From contig NZ_CP114054.1 in the NCBI RefSeq assembly GCF_026967575.1, positions 62,001-126,000 on the forward strand: a stretch of DNA of 64,000 bases. The letters run 5' to 3'. Under the pieces are notes generated by a model, which worked only from the letters and a program-made list of their open reading frames with translations, was not told the DNA's origin and made no database searches. Origin of the DNA: Aurantiacibacter sp. MUD11. Lineage in GTDB: Bacteria > Pseudomonadota > Alphaproteobacteria > Sphingomonadales > Sphingomonadaceae. Both the position numbers and the translations under genes were made by a program. Below are positions 27,279 through 36,431 of this stretch, piece by piece; position 1 is the stretch's first letter, and every line of letters starts with the position of its first letter.

Positions 27279-30059
27279 ATGTACAAGTCCATTGCCGTCC
27301 TGCCGCTCGTCGCCATCGCGTGGAGCGCGCCTGTCCTTGCCGGTGAAGAGCCGCTCTACGCCGATGCGCCCGATTACGTCGCGCCGGTCGATCTCGACGC
27401 CGCCATCGCCGCGGGCGAGGAAGTGGTGATTTACGACCGGCATTACCGGCTCGAGGACGGGGTGGTGACGCAATATTCGGACGTCGCCTACGAAATGCGC
27501 TCCACCGAATCGCTGCGCCGCTTCGGCACGCTGCAATTCGGCTGGCTGCCGGACAAGGGCGACCTGATCATCCATCGCCTGGAAATCATCCGCGACGGTG
27601 AGACCATCGACGTGCTGGAGCAGGGCGCCGAGCCGCAGATCCTGCGCCGCGAACGGCGGCTGGAGCGCCAGTCGCTCGACGGTGCGCTGACCGCCGCCAT
27701 CCCGATTCCCGGTCTGCAGGTGGGCGACGTGCTGCGCTATTCGATCAGCACCACGCTGGCCGACCAGGCGCTGGAGCGCGAAATGCAGGCGCAGGCGCGG
27801 CTGACTGCCGAGCCTGCGCGGCTGGGTTTCGGCCGGGTGGTGTTCTCGTGGCCGGAGGACGAGGACATCCACTGGCGCGCCGTCGGCCAGGCGGGCGAGC
27901 ATGAGGTGGTGACGCGCGGCGGATACGACCTGATCGAGGTCACCCTGCCGATCGAGGAACCGGAAGAGATGCCCGAGGATGCGCCGGGCCGCTATCACCT
28001 CAATCCCGGCATCCAGGTCGGCACCTTCGGCAGCTGGCGCGATGTCAGCCGGGTGATGGCGCCGCATTTCGCCACCGAGGGCACGATCGATCCGGAAGGG
28101 CCGATTGCCGAGGAAATCGACCGCATCCGCCAGACCACCGGCGACAAGACCGAGCAGGCGGCGCTGGCGCTGCAGCTGGTGCAGGACGAGATCAACTATC
28201 TTCTCAACGGCCTCGACGGCGGCAACTACCTGCCGCAGATGCCCGAGGAGACCTGGCAGCTGCGCTATGGCGACTGCAAGGCGAAGAGCATGTTGCTGCT
28301 CGCCATGCTGCGCGAACTGGGCATCGAGGCGGTGGCGATCCTGGTCGATACCAACAATTCCGATGCCGCCAGCGCGGTGTTGCCGCAGCCGGCAGCCTTC
28401 AACCACATGATCGTGCGCGCCGAAATCGACGGCACGACCTATTACCTCGATGGCACCAGCGCCGGCACGCGTCTCGATACGATGTACGAGGTGCCGGACT
28501 ACACCTATGCGCTACCGCTGATCGAAGGCGGGGCGGAACTGGCGCGGGTCGAGCAGCGCTGGCCCATCGCGCCCGACCAGATCGTGCGCGTAACCCATGA
28601 CATGAGCGGCGGCGTCGACCTGCCCGGCCTCTACGAGATCGAGGTGGAGACGCGCGGCGTCTATGCGGCACGGATGCGCGAGCAGGCGGCGGAAACCAAT
28701 CCGCTGGTCGTCCTCAGCAACGCCCACGGCTTCCTCAGCGAGATCGTTCCGGGTGTGCTCTACGACGCGGAATATTCCTATGACGAGGCAAGCGGCGTGG
28801 GGACGCTGCGCGCGCGCGGCTTCGAGATGGACACCTTCGCCATCGACCGCGACACGGCGACCCATGCGATCTCCTCCGCCACCACCAACTGGGCTTTCAA
28901 CCCCGACCGCGCACGCCGTGCATGGCGGGATATTCCCTACATGGTCGGCGGGCCGCTGACGGTGGCTTTCGAAAGCACCTATATCCTGCCCGATGGCGGC
29001 GAGGGTCTGCAGATCAACGGGACCCCAACGCTGGACGAGGTTACGGCGGGCACGCGCTACAGCCGCAGCATCTCGGTCGAGGGAGACCGCGTACTGCTGG
29101 AGGATTCGTACAGCTATATCCCCCGCGAAATCGCGGCCGAGGATATCCCCGCCGAGCGCGCAAAGATGCGCCAGCTGGTGAGCGGCGATCCGCAGATCGC
29201 GATCAACGAACCGGTCCGCGCCTGGGAGCTCGACGATGCCGAGCTGACCGCCCGGATGGAGCGTTTCGAGGAGCCGCTGGAGGCCGTCCTGGCAATCGAG
29301 GAGGACAATTCCGGTTATCCGCTGATGGCCGGCATCGTGCGCCTCTATGGCCGGGATTACGATGGGGCGATCGCGCATTTCGACCACGCGCTGGAGCTGG
29401 AGGAATCCCCGCAGGGACACATCCTGCGCGCCAATGCGCTGACCCAGCTGGGCCGCTACGAAGAAGCGCTGGCCTCTGCCGAGCGCGCGCACGACCTGCA
29501 GGGCGATCTCGAAACCGCCGCGTTGCTGGCCACCGCGCTGTCCGAAGTGGACCGTACCGAAGAAGCGCTCGACCTGCTCGATTCGCTGGGGCTGGCCGGA
29601 CAGGAAGCCACCACGGTCGCCTCGCTGTGGGCGGACCTGTCGGGCAAGGCCGGGCGCCAGGAGGAAGCCTGGGAGCGCCTGTCGGAGGTGCTGCTGGATC
29701 GTCCGGGCGACGGCGCCGTGCTCAACTCGCAATGCTGGCTGGCCGGCACCTGGCAGACCAATCTCGATCAGGCCGGGGACATCTGCGACGAGGCGGTGAC
29801 CGCGTCCAATTACTCGGCATCGGTGCTCGATAGCCGCGCGCTGTATCACTACCGCGCGGGCAATACCGATGCCGCCATGGCCGACCTCGAAGCCGCGCTG
29901 CGCAAGCAGCCCGGCATCGCCGCCAGCCTCTTCCTGCGCGGTATCATCCGGCTGGAGCAGGGCGACGAGGACGGCCTGGAAGATATCGTCCACGCTCGTC
30001 GCATCGCGCCGATGATCGACCGGCAATATGCCGAATACGGCCTGACCCCGGAGGTGTGA
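27279..30059 (+). CDS. Exported DUF3857 / transglutaminase-like / TPR protein
   Basis: Large envelope protein of 926 residues. A signal peptide (ending near SAPVLAG) is followed by a DUF3857 domain (about 50-230), then a transglutaminase-like domain with the triad C333 (RYGDCKAKS), H376 (FNHMIV) and D391 (YYLDGT). A beta-rich region follows, and the last ~250 residues contain TPR-like helical repeats (YDGAIAHFDHALELEES, YEEALASAERAHDLQ, AGNTDAAMADLEAALRKQPG). The triad is complete, so amidase or protease activity is possible, but no substrate is known for this family. It is divergent from purB and convergent with radC. Confidence 0.85.
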   Translation: MYKSIAVLPLVAIAWSAPVLAGEEPLYADAPDYVAPVDLDAAIAAGEEVVIYDRHYRLEDGVVTQYSDVAYEMRSTESLRRFGTLQFGWLPDKGDLIIHRLEIIRDGETIDVLEQGAEPQILRRERRLERQSLDGALTAAIPIPGLQVGDVLRYSISTTLADQALEREMQAQARLTAEPARLGFGRVVFSWPEDEDIHWRAVGQAGEHEVVTRGGYDLIEVTLPIEEPEEMPEDAPGRYHLNPGIQVGTFGSWRDVSRVMAPHFATEGTIDPEGPIAEEIDRIRQTTGDKTEQAALALQLVQDEINYLLNGLDGGNYLPQMPEETWQLRYGDCKAKSMLLLAMLRELGIEAVAILVDTNNSDAASAVLPQPAAFNHMIVRAEIDGTTYYLDGTSAGTRLDTMYEVPDYTYALPLIEGGAELARVEQRWPIAPDQIVRVTHDMSGGVDLPGLYEIEVETRGVYAARMREQAAETNPLVVLSNAHGFLSEIVPGVLYDAEYSYDEASGVGTLRARGFEMDTFAIDRDTATHAISSATTNWAFNPDRARRAWRDIPYMVGGPLTVAFESTYILPDGGEGLQINGTPTLDEVTAGTRYSRSISVEGDRVLLEDSYSYIPREIAAEDIPAERAKMRQLVSGDPQIAINEPVRAWELDDAELTARMERFEEPLEAVLAIEEDNSGYPLMAGIVRLYGRDYDGAIAHFDHALELEESPQGHILRANALTQLGRYEEALASAERAHDLQGDLETAALLATALSEVDRTEEALDLLDSLGLAGQEATTVASLWADLSGKAGRQEEAWERLSEVLLDRPGDGAVLNSQCWLAGTWQTNLDQAGDICDEAVTASNYSASVLDSRALYHYRAGNTDAAMADLEAALRKQPGIAASLFLRGIIRLEQGDEDGLEDIVHARRIAPMIDRQYAEYGLTPEV

Positions 30060-30066
30060 GCGCGGG

Positions 30067-30786
30067 CTAGATCAGACCCTTCGCCCGCAACGAAACGTGC
30101 CCTTCGCGGCCCACGATCACGTGGTCGTGGACGAGGATGCCCAGCGGCCTGCCGGCCTCGGCAATGCGCTTGGTGATGTCGATGTCGGCGCGGCTGGGCT
30201 CGGGATTGCCGCTGGGGTGGTTGTGCACCAGGATCAGCGCCGATGCGCCAAGGTCCATAGCCCGGTGGATCACCTCGCGCGGGTGGATGGCGGCCTCGTC
30301 GATCGTCCCTTCGCCGAAGTGGTGGTCCACCAGCAGCCGGTTGCGTGAATTGAGATAGAGTACGCGGACGCGTTCGACATTGAGATGCGCCATGTCGATG
30401 GCGAGGTAGTCCAGCAGCGATTGCCAGCTGCCCAGCACCGGCTTGTCCTGCACCTCGCTGCGCGCCATGCGACGGGCGACCAGCGCGGCGATCTTGATCT
30501 GGCCCACGCTGGCATCGCTGATGCCCTTCACCTGCTTCAGCGCCGAGGCTTCCGCATTCAGCACCCCGGCCAGCGTGCCGAAACGCGCCAGCAGTGCCTT
30601 TGCCAGCGGCTTGGTGTCGCCTCGCGCCAGCGCGCCGAACAGCAGGTATTCGAGCACTTCGTAGTCGGCCAGCGCTTCCGCCCCGCCGCCCAGCAGGCGT
30701 TCGCGCAGCCGCGCACGGTGGCCCGCAGCGCCTGGTTTCCCCGGTGGCGACACCGGCTCGTCCTGCAAAAAATCGCCTTGAGACAT
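30067..30786 (-). CDS. radC: RadC-family JAB-domain protein
   Basis: Protein of 239 residues with a helix-hairpin-helix region (LKQVKGISDASVGQIKIA) and a JAB1/MPN-like metalloprotease domain carrying ILVHNHPSGNPEPSRADIDIT, with the two histidines and aspartate of the zinc site and the upstream glutamate in FGEGTIDEAAIHPREVIHRA. Despite the name, a recombination-repair role is not established for RadC. It is a single gene between the transglutaminase and YdbH genes. Confidence 0.92.
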   Translation of the reverse strand: MSQGDFLQDEPVSPPGKPGAAGHRARLRERLLGGGAEALADYEVLEYLLFGALARGDTKPLAKALLARFGTLAGVLNAEASALKQVKGISDASVGQIKIAALVARRMARSEVQDKPVLGSWQSLLDYLAIDMAHLNVERVRVLYLNSRNRLLVDHHFGEGTIDEAAIHPREVIHRAMDLGASALILVHNHPSGNPEPSRADIDITKRIAEAGRPLGILVHDHVIVGREGHVSLRAKGLI

Positions 30787-30855
30787 TGCCTTAAGCGCTC
30801 TCCCCTACACGATGCATTGCCTTTGTGCGCGCAGTCGCGCAAGTGTGCAGGCGCA

Positions 30856-33800
30856 ATGGCGCAGGAAGCCGGAGAGGCCATCGAGCAACGCCCAAGGGGT
30901 CGCAAGCGCCGCATTGCGCGCAACGCCTTTCGCGTGGTTATCGCCCTGATGGCGGTAGCGGTCCTGCTCGTCTGGTTCGAGCGCGAGCAGATCGCCAACG
31001 ACTTCATTGCCCGCGAATTCGACGCCCGCAACGTGCGTGCCAGCTATCGCGTCGACACCATCGGGCCGGGGCCACAGGTGCTGTCCGACATCGTCATCGG
31101 TGATCCCGAACGGCCGGACCTGACGGTGGAGCGGATGGAGGTGTTCGTCACCCCGCGCCTGGGCCTGCCCGACATCACCGAGCTGCGGCTGACCAGGCCG
31201 CGCCTCTACGGCACCTACCGCGATGGCGAGCTGAGTTTCGGCGACCTCGATCCCTTTATCTTCACCGGCAGCGAAGAGCCGTTCGAATTCCCTTCGCTCA
31301 CGCTCGTCATCGACGATGGCCGGGGGCTGATGCAGACCGATATGGGCGACATCGGCCTGAAGGTGAGCGGGGCCGGGCACATGCGCGGCGGCTTTGCCGG
31401 GGAACTGGCTGCCGTGGCTCCCTCGCTGGCGCTGGGCAGCTGCGGGGCGCAAGACGTCACGCTCTACGGCGAAATCGGCATCAATGCCGAACGCCCGGAA
31501 TTGCACGGTCCGCTCCGCTTCGCCTCGCTTTCCTGCGAGAACGGCCTCGAAATCGGCCGGTCGGGCATCGCGCTCGACGTGCAGGCCGAACGCAGCCTCG
31601 TCGAATTCGACGGCGAGATCGATTTCGTCACGCGTGCGGTCTCGGTGGCGGACCTGCAAGGGGCGTTGCGCGGTACCGGGCGGTTCGCCTGGCATGCCGA
31701 GGAACTGACCGTCAGTTACGATCTCGCTGCCAGCGATGCGGCGACGCCCTATGCCGATTTCGGCGAACTGGCGCTGGCCGGGCGCGTGCGGGCGCTGGAC
31801 GGATTCGCCCAAGTCGAGGTCGAGGGTGACGTCGCGGGCGAAGAACTGCGCATGGGGCCGCAGCTCGATGGCGCGATTGCCAGCGCCGCCGAGGCCAGCC
31901 GCGACACCCTGCTCGGGCCCTTGCTCGACAAGCTGGGCCTGAATCTTGCGAGCGAATTGCGCGGCAGCCGGCTGGAGGCGAACTTCACTGCTCGCCAGCT
32001 GGACGGCCGCACCAGCCTGGTCGTGCCCGAGGCACGACTGCGCGGTGGCAGCGGGGAGACCTTGCTCTCGCTGTCGCGCGTGCAACTGACCGACGAGAGC
32101 GATGGCTTGCCGCGTTTCACCGGCAACGTGGCAACGGGCGGCAACGGCCTGCCGCAGATTACCGGGCGGATGGAGCAGGCAGGCAACGGCGCGCTGCAAC
32201 TGCGCATGGCGATGCGCGAATATGCTGCCGGCACCTCGCGCCTGGCCTTGCCCGAGCTGACACTGGTGCAGGGCAGGGGCGGGCAGCTGGCCATCGACGG
32301 TCGCGCCATGGCGAGCGGCTTGCTGCCGGGCGGTTCGGTCGAGAACCTCTTGCTGCCGATCGACGCCGTGCTGGCCGCCAATGGTAGCTTCGCCATGTGG
32401 CGCGGGTGCCGCGAAGTGAGCTTTGACCGGCTGGCGCTCGCCAACCTATCGCTTTCGCGCCAGTCGCTGGCGCTGTGCCCGCAAAGCGGCGAACCGATCC
32501 TGCGATATGGTGCGGATGGCCTGCAATTCGCGGCCGGGACCGAGGCCCTGCAGTTGGCAGGTGAACTTGCCGATACACCGATCGCGATTCGCTCCGGCCC
32601 GGTCGCGATCGCCTGGCCCGGCGCGCTGGCGGCACGCGACGTTGCCGTGGTGCTTGGTGCTGCCGACAATGCCCAGCGCTTCGTTATCGCGGACCTGCGG
32701 GCGGACGTGTCGGCGGAAGCAATCGCCGGCCAGTTCTTCGGTACCGACGTGTTCCTCGCCTCCGTGCCGCTCGACCTGCTGGGCGCAGCGGGCAACTGGA
32801 CCTATGCGGACGAGCGTTTCAGCATCAGCCAGGCGAGCTTCGTGCTGGAAGACCGCGAGCGGATCCACCGATTCGAACCCATGCGGGCACGCGGAGCGAC
32901 GCTCTCGCTGTTCGACAACCGCATCACCGCCGATGCCCTGCTGCGGCATCCGGCATCGGACACGGTGCTCAGCCGGGTGGAGATCGTCCATGATCTTTCC
33001 ACCAGCACCGGCCATGCCAACCTGTTTGTCGACGGCGTCACCTTCGGGCAGAACCTGCAGGTTGTACCGCCCGCCTCGCACTGTCTGGCCAGCCCCGGCG
33101 CGCGGCGCATTCCGCAAAGCGGGCTGACCTGCCTCGCGCTGGGCGTGGTCAGCGACGTGTCCGGCACTGTCAGCGGTAGCGGCCGGATCGACTGGAATGC
33201 CGAAGAAGTGACCAGCAGCGGCCGCTTCAGCAGCGATTCGCTGGATCTTGCCGCCGCCTTCGGGCCGGTGAAGGGCGCCAGCGGTACGCTGGTCTTTACC
33301 GACCTGCTGGGCCTCACCACCGCGCCGAACCAGCGCGTCTCCGTGGCTTCCATCAATCCGGGCATCGAGGTGTTCGAGGGCGAAGTTGCCTTCCAGCTGG
33401 TGGACGGCGAGATGCTGGCGCTCGAAGGGGCGACCTGGCCCTTCATGGGCGGCCGACTGACGATGCAGCCGGTGAATCTGCGCTTCGGCGCGCCCGAGGT
33501 GCGGCGCTACGTCATGCAAATCGAGGGGCTGGAGGCCGGCCTGTTCGTCGAGCGGATGGAAATGTCCAACGTGGCGGCCACCGGCACATTCGACGGCACC
33601 ATTCCGATCGTTTTCGACGAGGACGGCAACGGCCAGCTCGAAGGCGGCTTCCTACTCTCGCGCCCGCCGGGCGGACATGTCTCCTACGTCGGCCAGCTGA
33701 CCTACGAGGACGTGGGCTTCATGGCCAACTTCGCCTTCGAAGCGCTGCGCGACCTACGCTACGACACCATGGAAGTGCAGATGAACGGTCCGCTGACCGG

Positions 33801-34155
33801 CGAACTGGTGACGCAGGTGCGCTTCGAGGGCGTGGAGCAGGGTGAGACCGCCCGGCGCAATTTCATCACCCGCGCGATTGCCGACCTGCCGATCGAGCTG
33901 CGGCTCAACATCCGGGCACCGTTCTACAAGCTGATGACCTCGCTGCGCTCGCTCTACGATCCGGCCACCGTGCGCGACCCGCGCGACCTTGGCCTGCTGA
34001 CGACTGATGGTGTGCGCCTCCGCGAGGCCATCGACCAGCAGACTGTCGACGAGAACGAAGCTGCGGAAGAGGCGGAGGCGGAGCGCCTCCTGCAGGAAGC
34101 TTTGAACCCCGATGAATCCGATATTCAGCCTGAGGAAAGCGAGACGTCCCCATGA
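30856..34155 (+). CDS. ydbH: YdbH-family intermembrane lipid transport protein
   Basis: Very long AsmA/TamB-like protein (1099 residues). After a basic N-terminus (RPRGRKRRIARN) comes one membrane helix (about 26-44), then a periplasmic part dominated by amphipathic beta strands, as expected for a hydrophobic groove that carries phospholipid between the membranes. The C-terminal ~250 residues (GHVSYVGQLTYEDVGFMANFAFEALRDLRY ... RNFITRAIADLPIELRLNIRAPFYKL) match the YdbH C-terminal domain. It is followed directly by YnbE and YdbL genes, the same three-gene set as in E. coli, where YdbH with YhdP and TamB supports phospholipid flow to the outer membrane. Confidence 0.88.
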   Translation: MAQEAGEAIEQRPRGRKRRIARNAFRVVIALMAVAVLLVWFEREQIANDFIAREFDARNVRASYRVDTIGPGPQVLSDIVIGDPERPDLTVERMEVFVTPRLGLPDITELRLTRPRLYGTYRDGELSFGDLDPFIFTGSEEPFEFPSLTLVIDDGRGLMQTDMGDIGLKVSGAGHMRGGFAGELAAVAPSLALGSCGAQDVTLYGEIGINAERPELHGPLRFASLSCENGLEIGRSGIALDVQAERSLVEFDGEIDFVTRAVSVADLQGALRGTGRFAWHAEELTVSYDLAASDAATPYADFGELALAGRVRALDGFAQVEVEGDVAGEELRMGPQLDGAIASAAEASRDTLLGPLLDKLGLNLASELRGSRLEANFTARQLDGRTSLVVPEARLRGGSGETLLSLSRVQLTDESDGLPRFTGNVATGGNGLPQITGRMEQAGNGALQLRMAMREYAAGTSRLALPELTLVQGRGGQLAIDGRAMASGLLPGGSVENLLLPIDAVLAANGSFAMWRGCREVSFDRLALANLSLSRQSLALCPQSGEPILRYGADGLQFAAGTEALQLAGELADTPIAIRSGPVAIAWPGALAARDVAVVLGAADNAQRFVIADLRADVSAEAIAGQFFGTDVFLASVPLDLLGAAGNWTYADERFSISQASFVLEDRERIHRFEPMRARGATLSLFDNRITADALLRHPASDTVLSRVEIVHDLSTSTGHANLFVDGVTFGQNLQVVPPASHCLASPGARRIPQSGLTCLALGVVSDVSGTVSGSGRIDWNAEEVTSSGRFSSDSLDLAAAFGPVKGASGTLVFTDLLGLTTAPNQRVSVASINPGIEVFEGEVAFQLVDGEMLALEGATWPFMGGRLTMQPVNLRFGAPEVRRYVMQIEGLEAGLFVERMEMSNVAATGTFDGTIPIVFDEDGNGQLEGGFLLSRPPGGHVSYVGQLTYEDVGFMANFAFEALRDLRYDTMEVQMNGPLTGELVTQVRFEGVEQGETARRNFITRAIADLPIELRLNIRAPFYKLMTSLRSLYDPATVRDPRDLGLLTTDGVRLREAIDQQTVDENEAAEEAEAERLLQEALNPDESDIQPEESETSP

Positions 34156-34202
34156 TCCCTTCGAAATTGACGAATTGCGCCCGTGGCGCGCATAGTCACC
34201 CG

Positions 34203-34397
34203 ATGCAGGGGGCGAAGCGCACAAGGGCCGCGATGATGGCGGTGTTGGGAGCGATCCCGCTTGCCGGGTGCATCACGCTGGAAGCGCCCGACGAGCCGAT
34301 CGTGATCGAGCTCAACATCAACATCACGCAGGAAGTGATTTACCGGCTGGCGGACGACGCCCGCGAGAATATCGAGGAAAATCCCGACATCTTCTGA
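34203..34397 (+). CDS. ynbE: YnbE-family outer-membrane lipoprotein
   Basis: Small lipoprotein of 64 residues from the ATG at 34203. The lipobox is IPLAGC, and the mature part (EAPDEPIVIELNINITQEVIYRLADDARENIEENPDIF) matches YnbE, which pairs with the C-terminus of YdbH at the outer membrane to complete the lipid bridge. An in-frame ATG at 34152 overlaps the ydbH stop (ATGA) but adds 17 residues with no place in a lipoprotein signal; translation could begin there. Confidence 0.85.
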   Translation: MQGAKRTRAAMMAVLGAIPLAGCITLEAPDEPIVIELNINITQEVIYRLADDARENIEENPDIF

Positions 34398-34422
34398 TGG
34401 CGGATCGAAGGAGCGAGTTGGA

Positions 34423-34806
34423 ATGCACAAGCGCAACCTCATGACGATTGTCGGCGCGGCCGTGGCGCTGGCCATGCTCGCCACGCCCGCCCAGGCGCAG
34501 CGCGACCCGGCCTACCAGGCCGCGCGCGACAACGGCCAGATCGGCGAGAAAATGGACGGCTACCTCGGTATCGTCGGGGCCGAGACCCCGGCGCTGCGGG
34601 CGATGGTAGAAGATCTCAATATTCGCCGCCGCGCCAATTACGCGGAGCGTGCCCAGGCCAACAACGCCACGCTGGTGGAATATGCCTTTACCCAGGGCTG
34701 CATCCTGATCGCCCGCACCGCGCCGGGCGAAATGTACCAGGCCCCCGACGGATCGTGGCAGCAGCGCGGCGACGGACCGCCCCAGCGCGACCCGCGTTGT
34801 CCCTGA
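34423..34806 (+). CDS. ydbL: YdbL-family (DUF1318) periplasmic protein
   Basis: Periplasmic protein of 127 residues with a signal peptide ending in ATPAQA. The DUF1318 core is visible in YQAARDNGQIGEKMDGYLGIV ... LVEDLNIRRRANYAERA, and QGCILIARTAPGEMYQAPDGSW closes the domain. It belongs to the YdbH-YnbE-YdbL set; in E. coli YdbL has been proposed to act as a chaperone or regulator of YnbE assembly. GAAGGAGCGAG lies seven to ten bases upstream. Confidence 0.88.
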   Translation: MHKRNLMTIVGAAVALAMLATPAQAQRDPAYQAARDNGQIGEKMDGYLGIVGAETPALRAMVEDLNIRRRANYAERAQANNATLVEYAFTQGCILIARTAPGEMYQAPDGSWQQRGDGPPQRDPRCP

Positions 34807-34834
34807 TCAAGCCGGTATTTCCCGCCCCCACGTG

Positions 34835-34863
34835 TTGACTCGCCAACACCCCCCTTCTAAGGG
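34835..34863 (+). promoter_or_regulatory. Possible promoter of the FO ATP synthase operon
   Basis: TTGACT (34835-34840) followed after 17 bases by TAAGGG (34858-34863), about 60 bases ahead of atpI. The -35 is excellent and the -10 is poor; the -10 lies inside a C-run/G-run inverted repeat (34850-34865). Confidence 0.4.
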
Positions 34864-34925
34864 GGCGGCGCCCTCGGCGGGCGGCTCGTTTGCGCATGGC
34901 AAAATGCTCCCCTAAAGGAGCCGGC

Positions 34926-35249
34926 ATGACAGATGAGAAACCCGCACGGGAACCCATCGGTGAGGATGCGCGGATCGACGCGCTCGAAGAGCGGCTCAAA
35001 GCTGCACGCGAGCGGGAAGAACAGCGCAACCAGCCGCAGGTGCAAGGCTCCGATGCCAGCTACAAGGCTGGCAACAAGGTGCTGGCAGACCTGCTTGGTG
35101 GGCTTCTTGGTGGAACGGTGGTCGGCTATGCCATTGGCTGGTTGACCGATACCAATCCCTGGGCCCTGCTGATCGGCCTGTTCCTCGGGATCGTGGTCGC
35201 TTTCAGGAATATCATTCGGACGTCCAGCCAGCCGCCCAAGGGCGATTGA
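34926..35249 (+). CDS. atpI: F0F1 ATP synthase assembly protein AtpI
   Basis: Membrane protein of 107 residues at the head of the FO operon. An acidic, coiled-coil N-terminus is followed by two helices (KVLADLLGGLLGGTVVGYAIGWL and PWALLIGLFLGIVVAFRNII). AtpI proteins help assemble the c ring or supply magnesium. AAAGGAG seven bases upstream of the ATG at 34926 fixes the start; an ATG at 34890 would pass through this site. Confidence 0.85.
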   Translation: MTDEKPAREPIGEDARIDALEERLKAAREREEQRNQPQVQGSDASYKAGNKVLADLLGGLLGGTVVGYAIGWLTDTNPWALLIGLFLGIVVAFRNIIRTSSQPPKGD

Positions 35250-35279
35250 TCGGACTAAAACGCAAGGGTTTACAAAGAC

Positions 35280-36071
35280 GTGGCAGGCGAAGCCGAAACG
35301 GCCAAGGTCGACCCGATGTACCAGTTCACCATCCAGCCGCTGCTGGGTGAAAACTGGGACATCGCCGGATACAACATCGCTTTCACCAACTCGGCACTGT
35401 GGATGCTGATCACGGCCGTGGTGCTGTGGATCTTCATGCTTGGCGGCATGAAGCGCGAGCTGGTGCCCGGCCGCTGGCAGATGGCGGTGGAAACCTTCAC
35501 CGGCTTCATCGACGACATGCTGGAAGCGAACGTAGGCAAGGCGGGGCGCAAGTACGTCCCCTACATCTTCAGCCTGTTCATGTTCATCCTGTTCGCCAAC
35601 CTGCTCGGCCTGCTGCCGCTGGGCCTTGTCGGCGTGCACCCGTTTACCTTCACCAGCCACTTCACCGTCACCGGCGTGCTGGCCATCATCAGCTTCTCCA
35701 TCGTGCTGATCGTGGGCTTCTGGAAGCACGGCTTCCACTTCTTCAGCCTGTTCGTGCCGCACGGTACGCCGCTGCCGATGATCCCGGTGATCTTCCCGAT
35801 CGAGCTGATTTCCTTCCTCGTGCGCCCGTTCAGCCTCGGCCTGCGACTGTTCGTCGCCATGATGGCCGGCCACGTGCTGCTGGAAGTGCTGTCCAGCTTC
35901 GTGATCGACGGCTGGAACGCCGGTGCCCAGTTCGGCCTGCTGGTCGGCGTGCCCAGCTTCCTGCTGATGGTCGGTATCTGCGCGCTGGAAATCCTGGTCG
36001 CCGCGATCCAGGCCTACGTTTTCGCACTGCTCTCGTCGCTCTACATCAACGACGCCGAGAACCTGCACTAA
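35280..36071 (+). CDS. atpB: ATP synthase FO subunit a
   Basis: Polytopic membrane protein of 263 residues forming the proton half-channels of ATP synthase. The key region is LISFLVRPFSLGLRLFVAMMAGHVLLEVL, with the essential arginine in SLGLRLF, and the C-terminal LEILVAAIQAYVFALLSSLYINDA. The start is a GTG at 35280 (MAGEAETAKVDPMYQFTIQPL), with no strong ribosome-binding site; DPMYQF is where homologues align. It follows atpI by 30 bases. Confidence 0.95.
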   Translation: MAGEAETAKVDPMYQFTIQPLLGENWDIAGYNIAFTNSALWMLITAVVLWIFMLGGMKRELVPGRWQMAVETFTGFIDDMLEANVGKAGRKYVPYIFSLFMFILFANLLGLLPLGLVGVHPFTFTSHFTVTGVLAIISFSIVLIVGFWKHGFHFFSLFVPHGTPLPMIPVIFPIELISFLVRPFSLGLRLFVAMMAGHVLLEVLSSFVIDGWNAGAQFGLLVGVPSFLLMVGICALEILVAAIQAYVFALLSSLYINDAENLH

Positions 36072-36118
36072 GTTCAACCACCTTTTTGCCCAACGAATTT
36101 ACTTGAAAGGATAATCTC

Positions 36119-36346
36119 ATGGATATGGAAGCTGCCAAGCTGATCGGTGCCGGTCTTGCTGCAATCGGTGCCGGTATGGCCGCCATCGGTGTGGGTAACG
36201 TGTTCGGCTCGTTCCTCGAAAGCGCGCTGCGCAACCCGGGTGCTGCCGACGGCCAGCAGGGTCGCCTGTTCATCGGCTTCGCCGCTGCCGAACTTCTCGG
36301 CCTGCTGGCGTTCGTCGTGGCGATGATCCTGATCTTCGTCGCCTGA
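36119..36346 (+). CDS. atpE: ATP synthase FO subunit c
   Basis: Proteolipid hairpin of 75 residues that builds the rotor ring. Two glycine/alanine-rich helices flank the polar loop RNPGAADGQQGR, and the ion-binding glutamate is E58 in GFAAAELLGLLAF. No extra polar ligands of the sodium-binding type stand out, so it is probably proton-driven. GAAAGGA precedes the ATG. Confidence 0.96.
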   Translation: MDMEAAKLIGAGLAAIGAGMAAIGVGNVFGSFLESALRNPGAADGQQGRLFIGFAAAELLGLLAFVVAMILIFVA

Positions 36347-36431
36347 TCGACCTCACCGGATAGCTGGCCGGGCGAATTCGCGTCCGGCCGGTTGTAATTT
36401 GTAATCTCGCGCAGATAGGCGGAATCCGTCC

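Noticed and set aside
26742-28406. A 554-codon minus-strand frame across purB and the transglutaminase gene
   Set aside because: Its sequence is a shadow of two genes with intact catalytic motifs; the His/Asp/Arg-rich composition is typical of antisense frames.
30805-32199. A 464-codon minus-strand frame inside ydbH
   Set aside because: The sense frame gives a complete YdbH protein with a membrane anchor and C-terminal domain.
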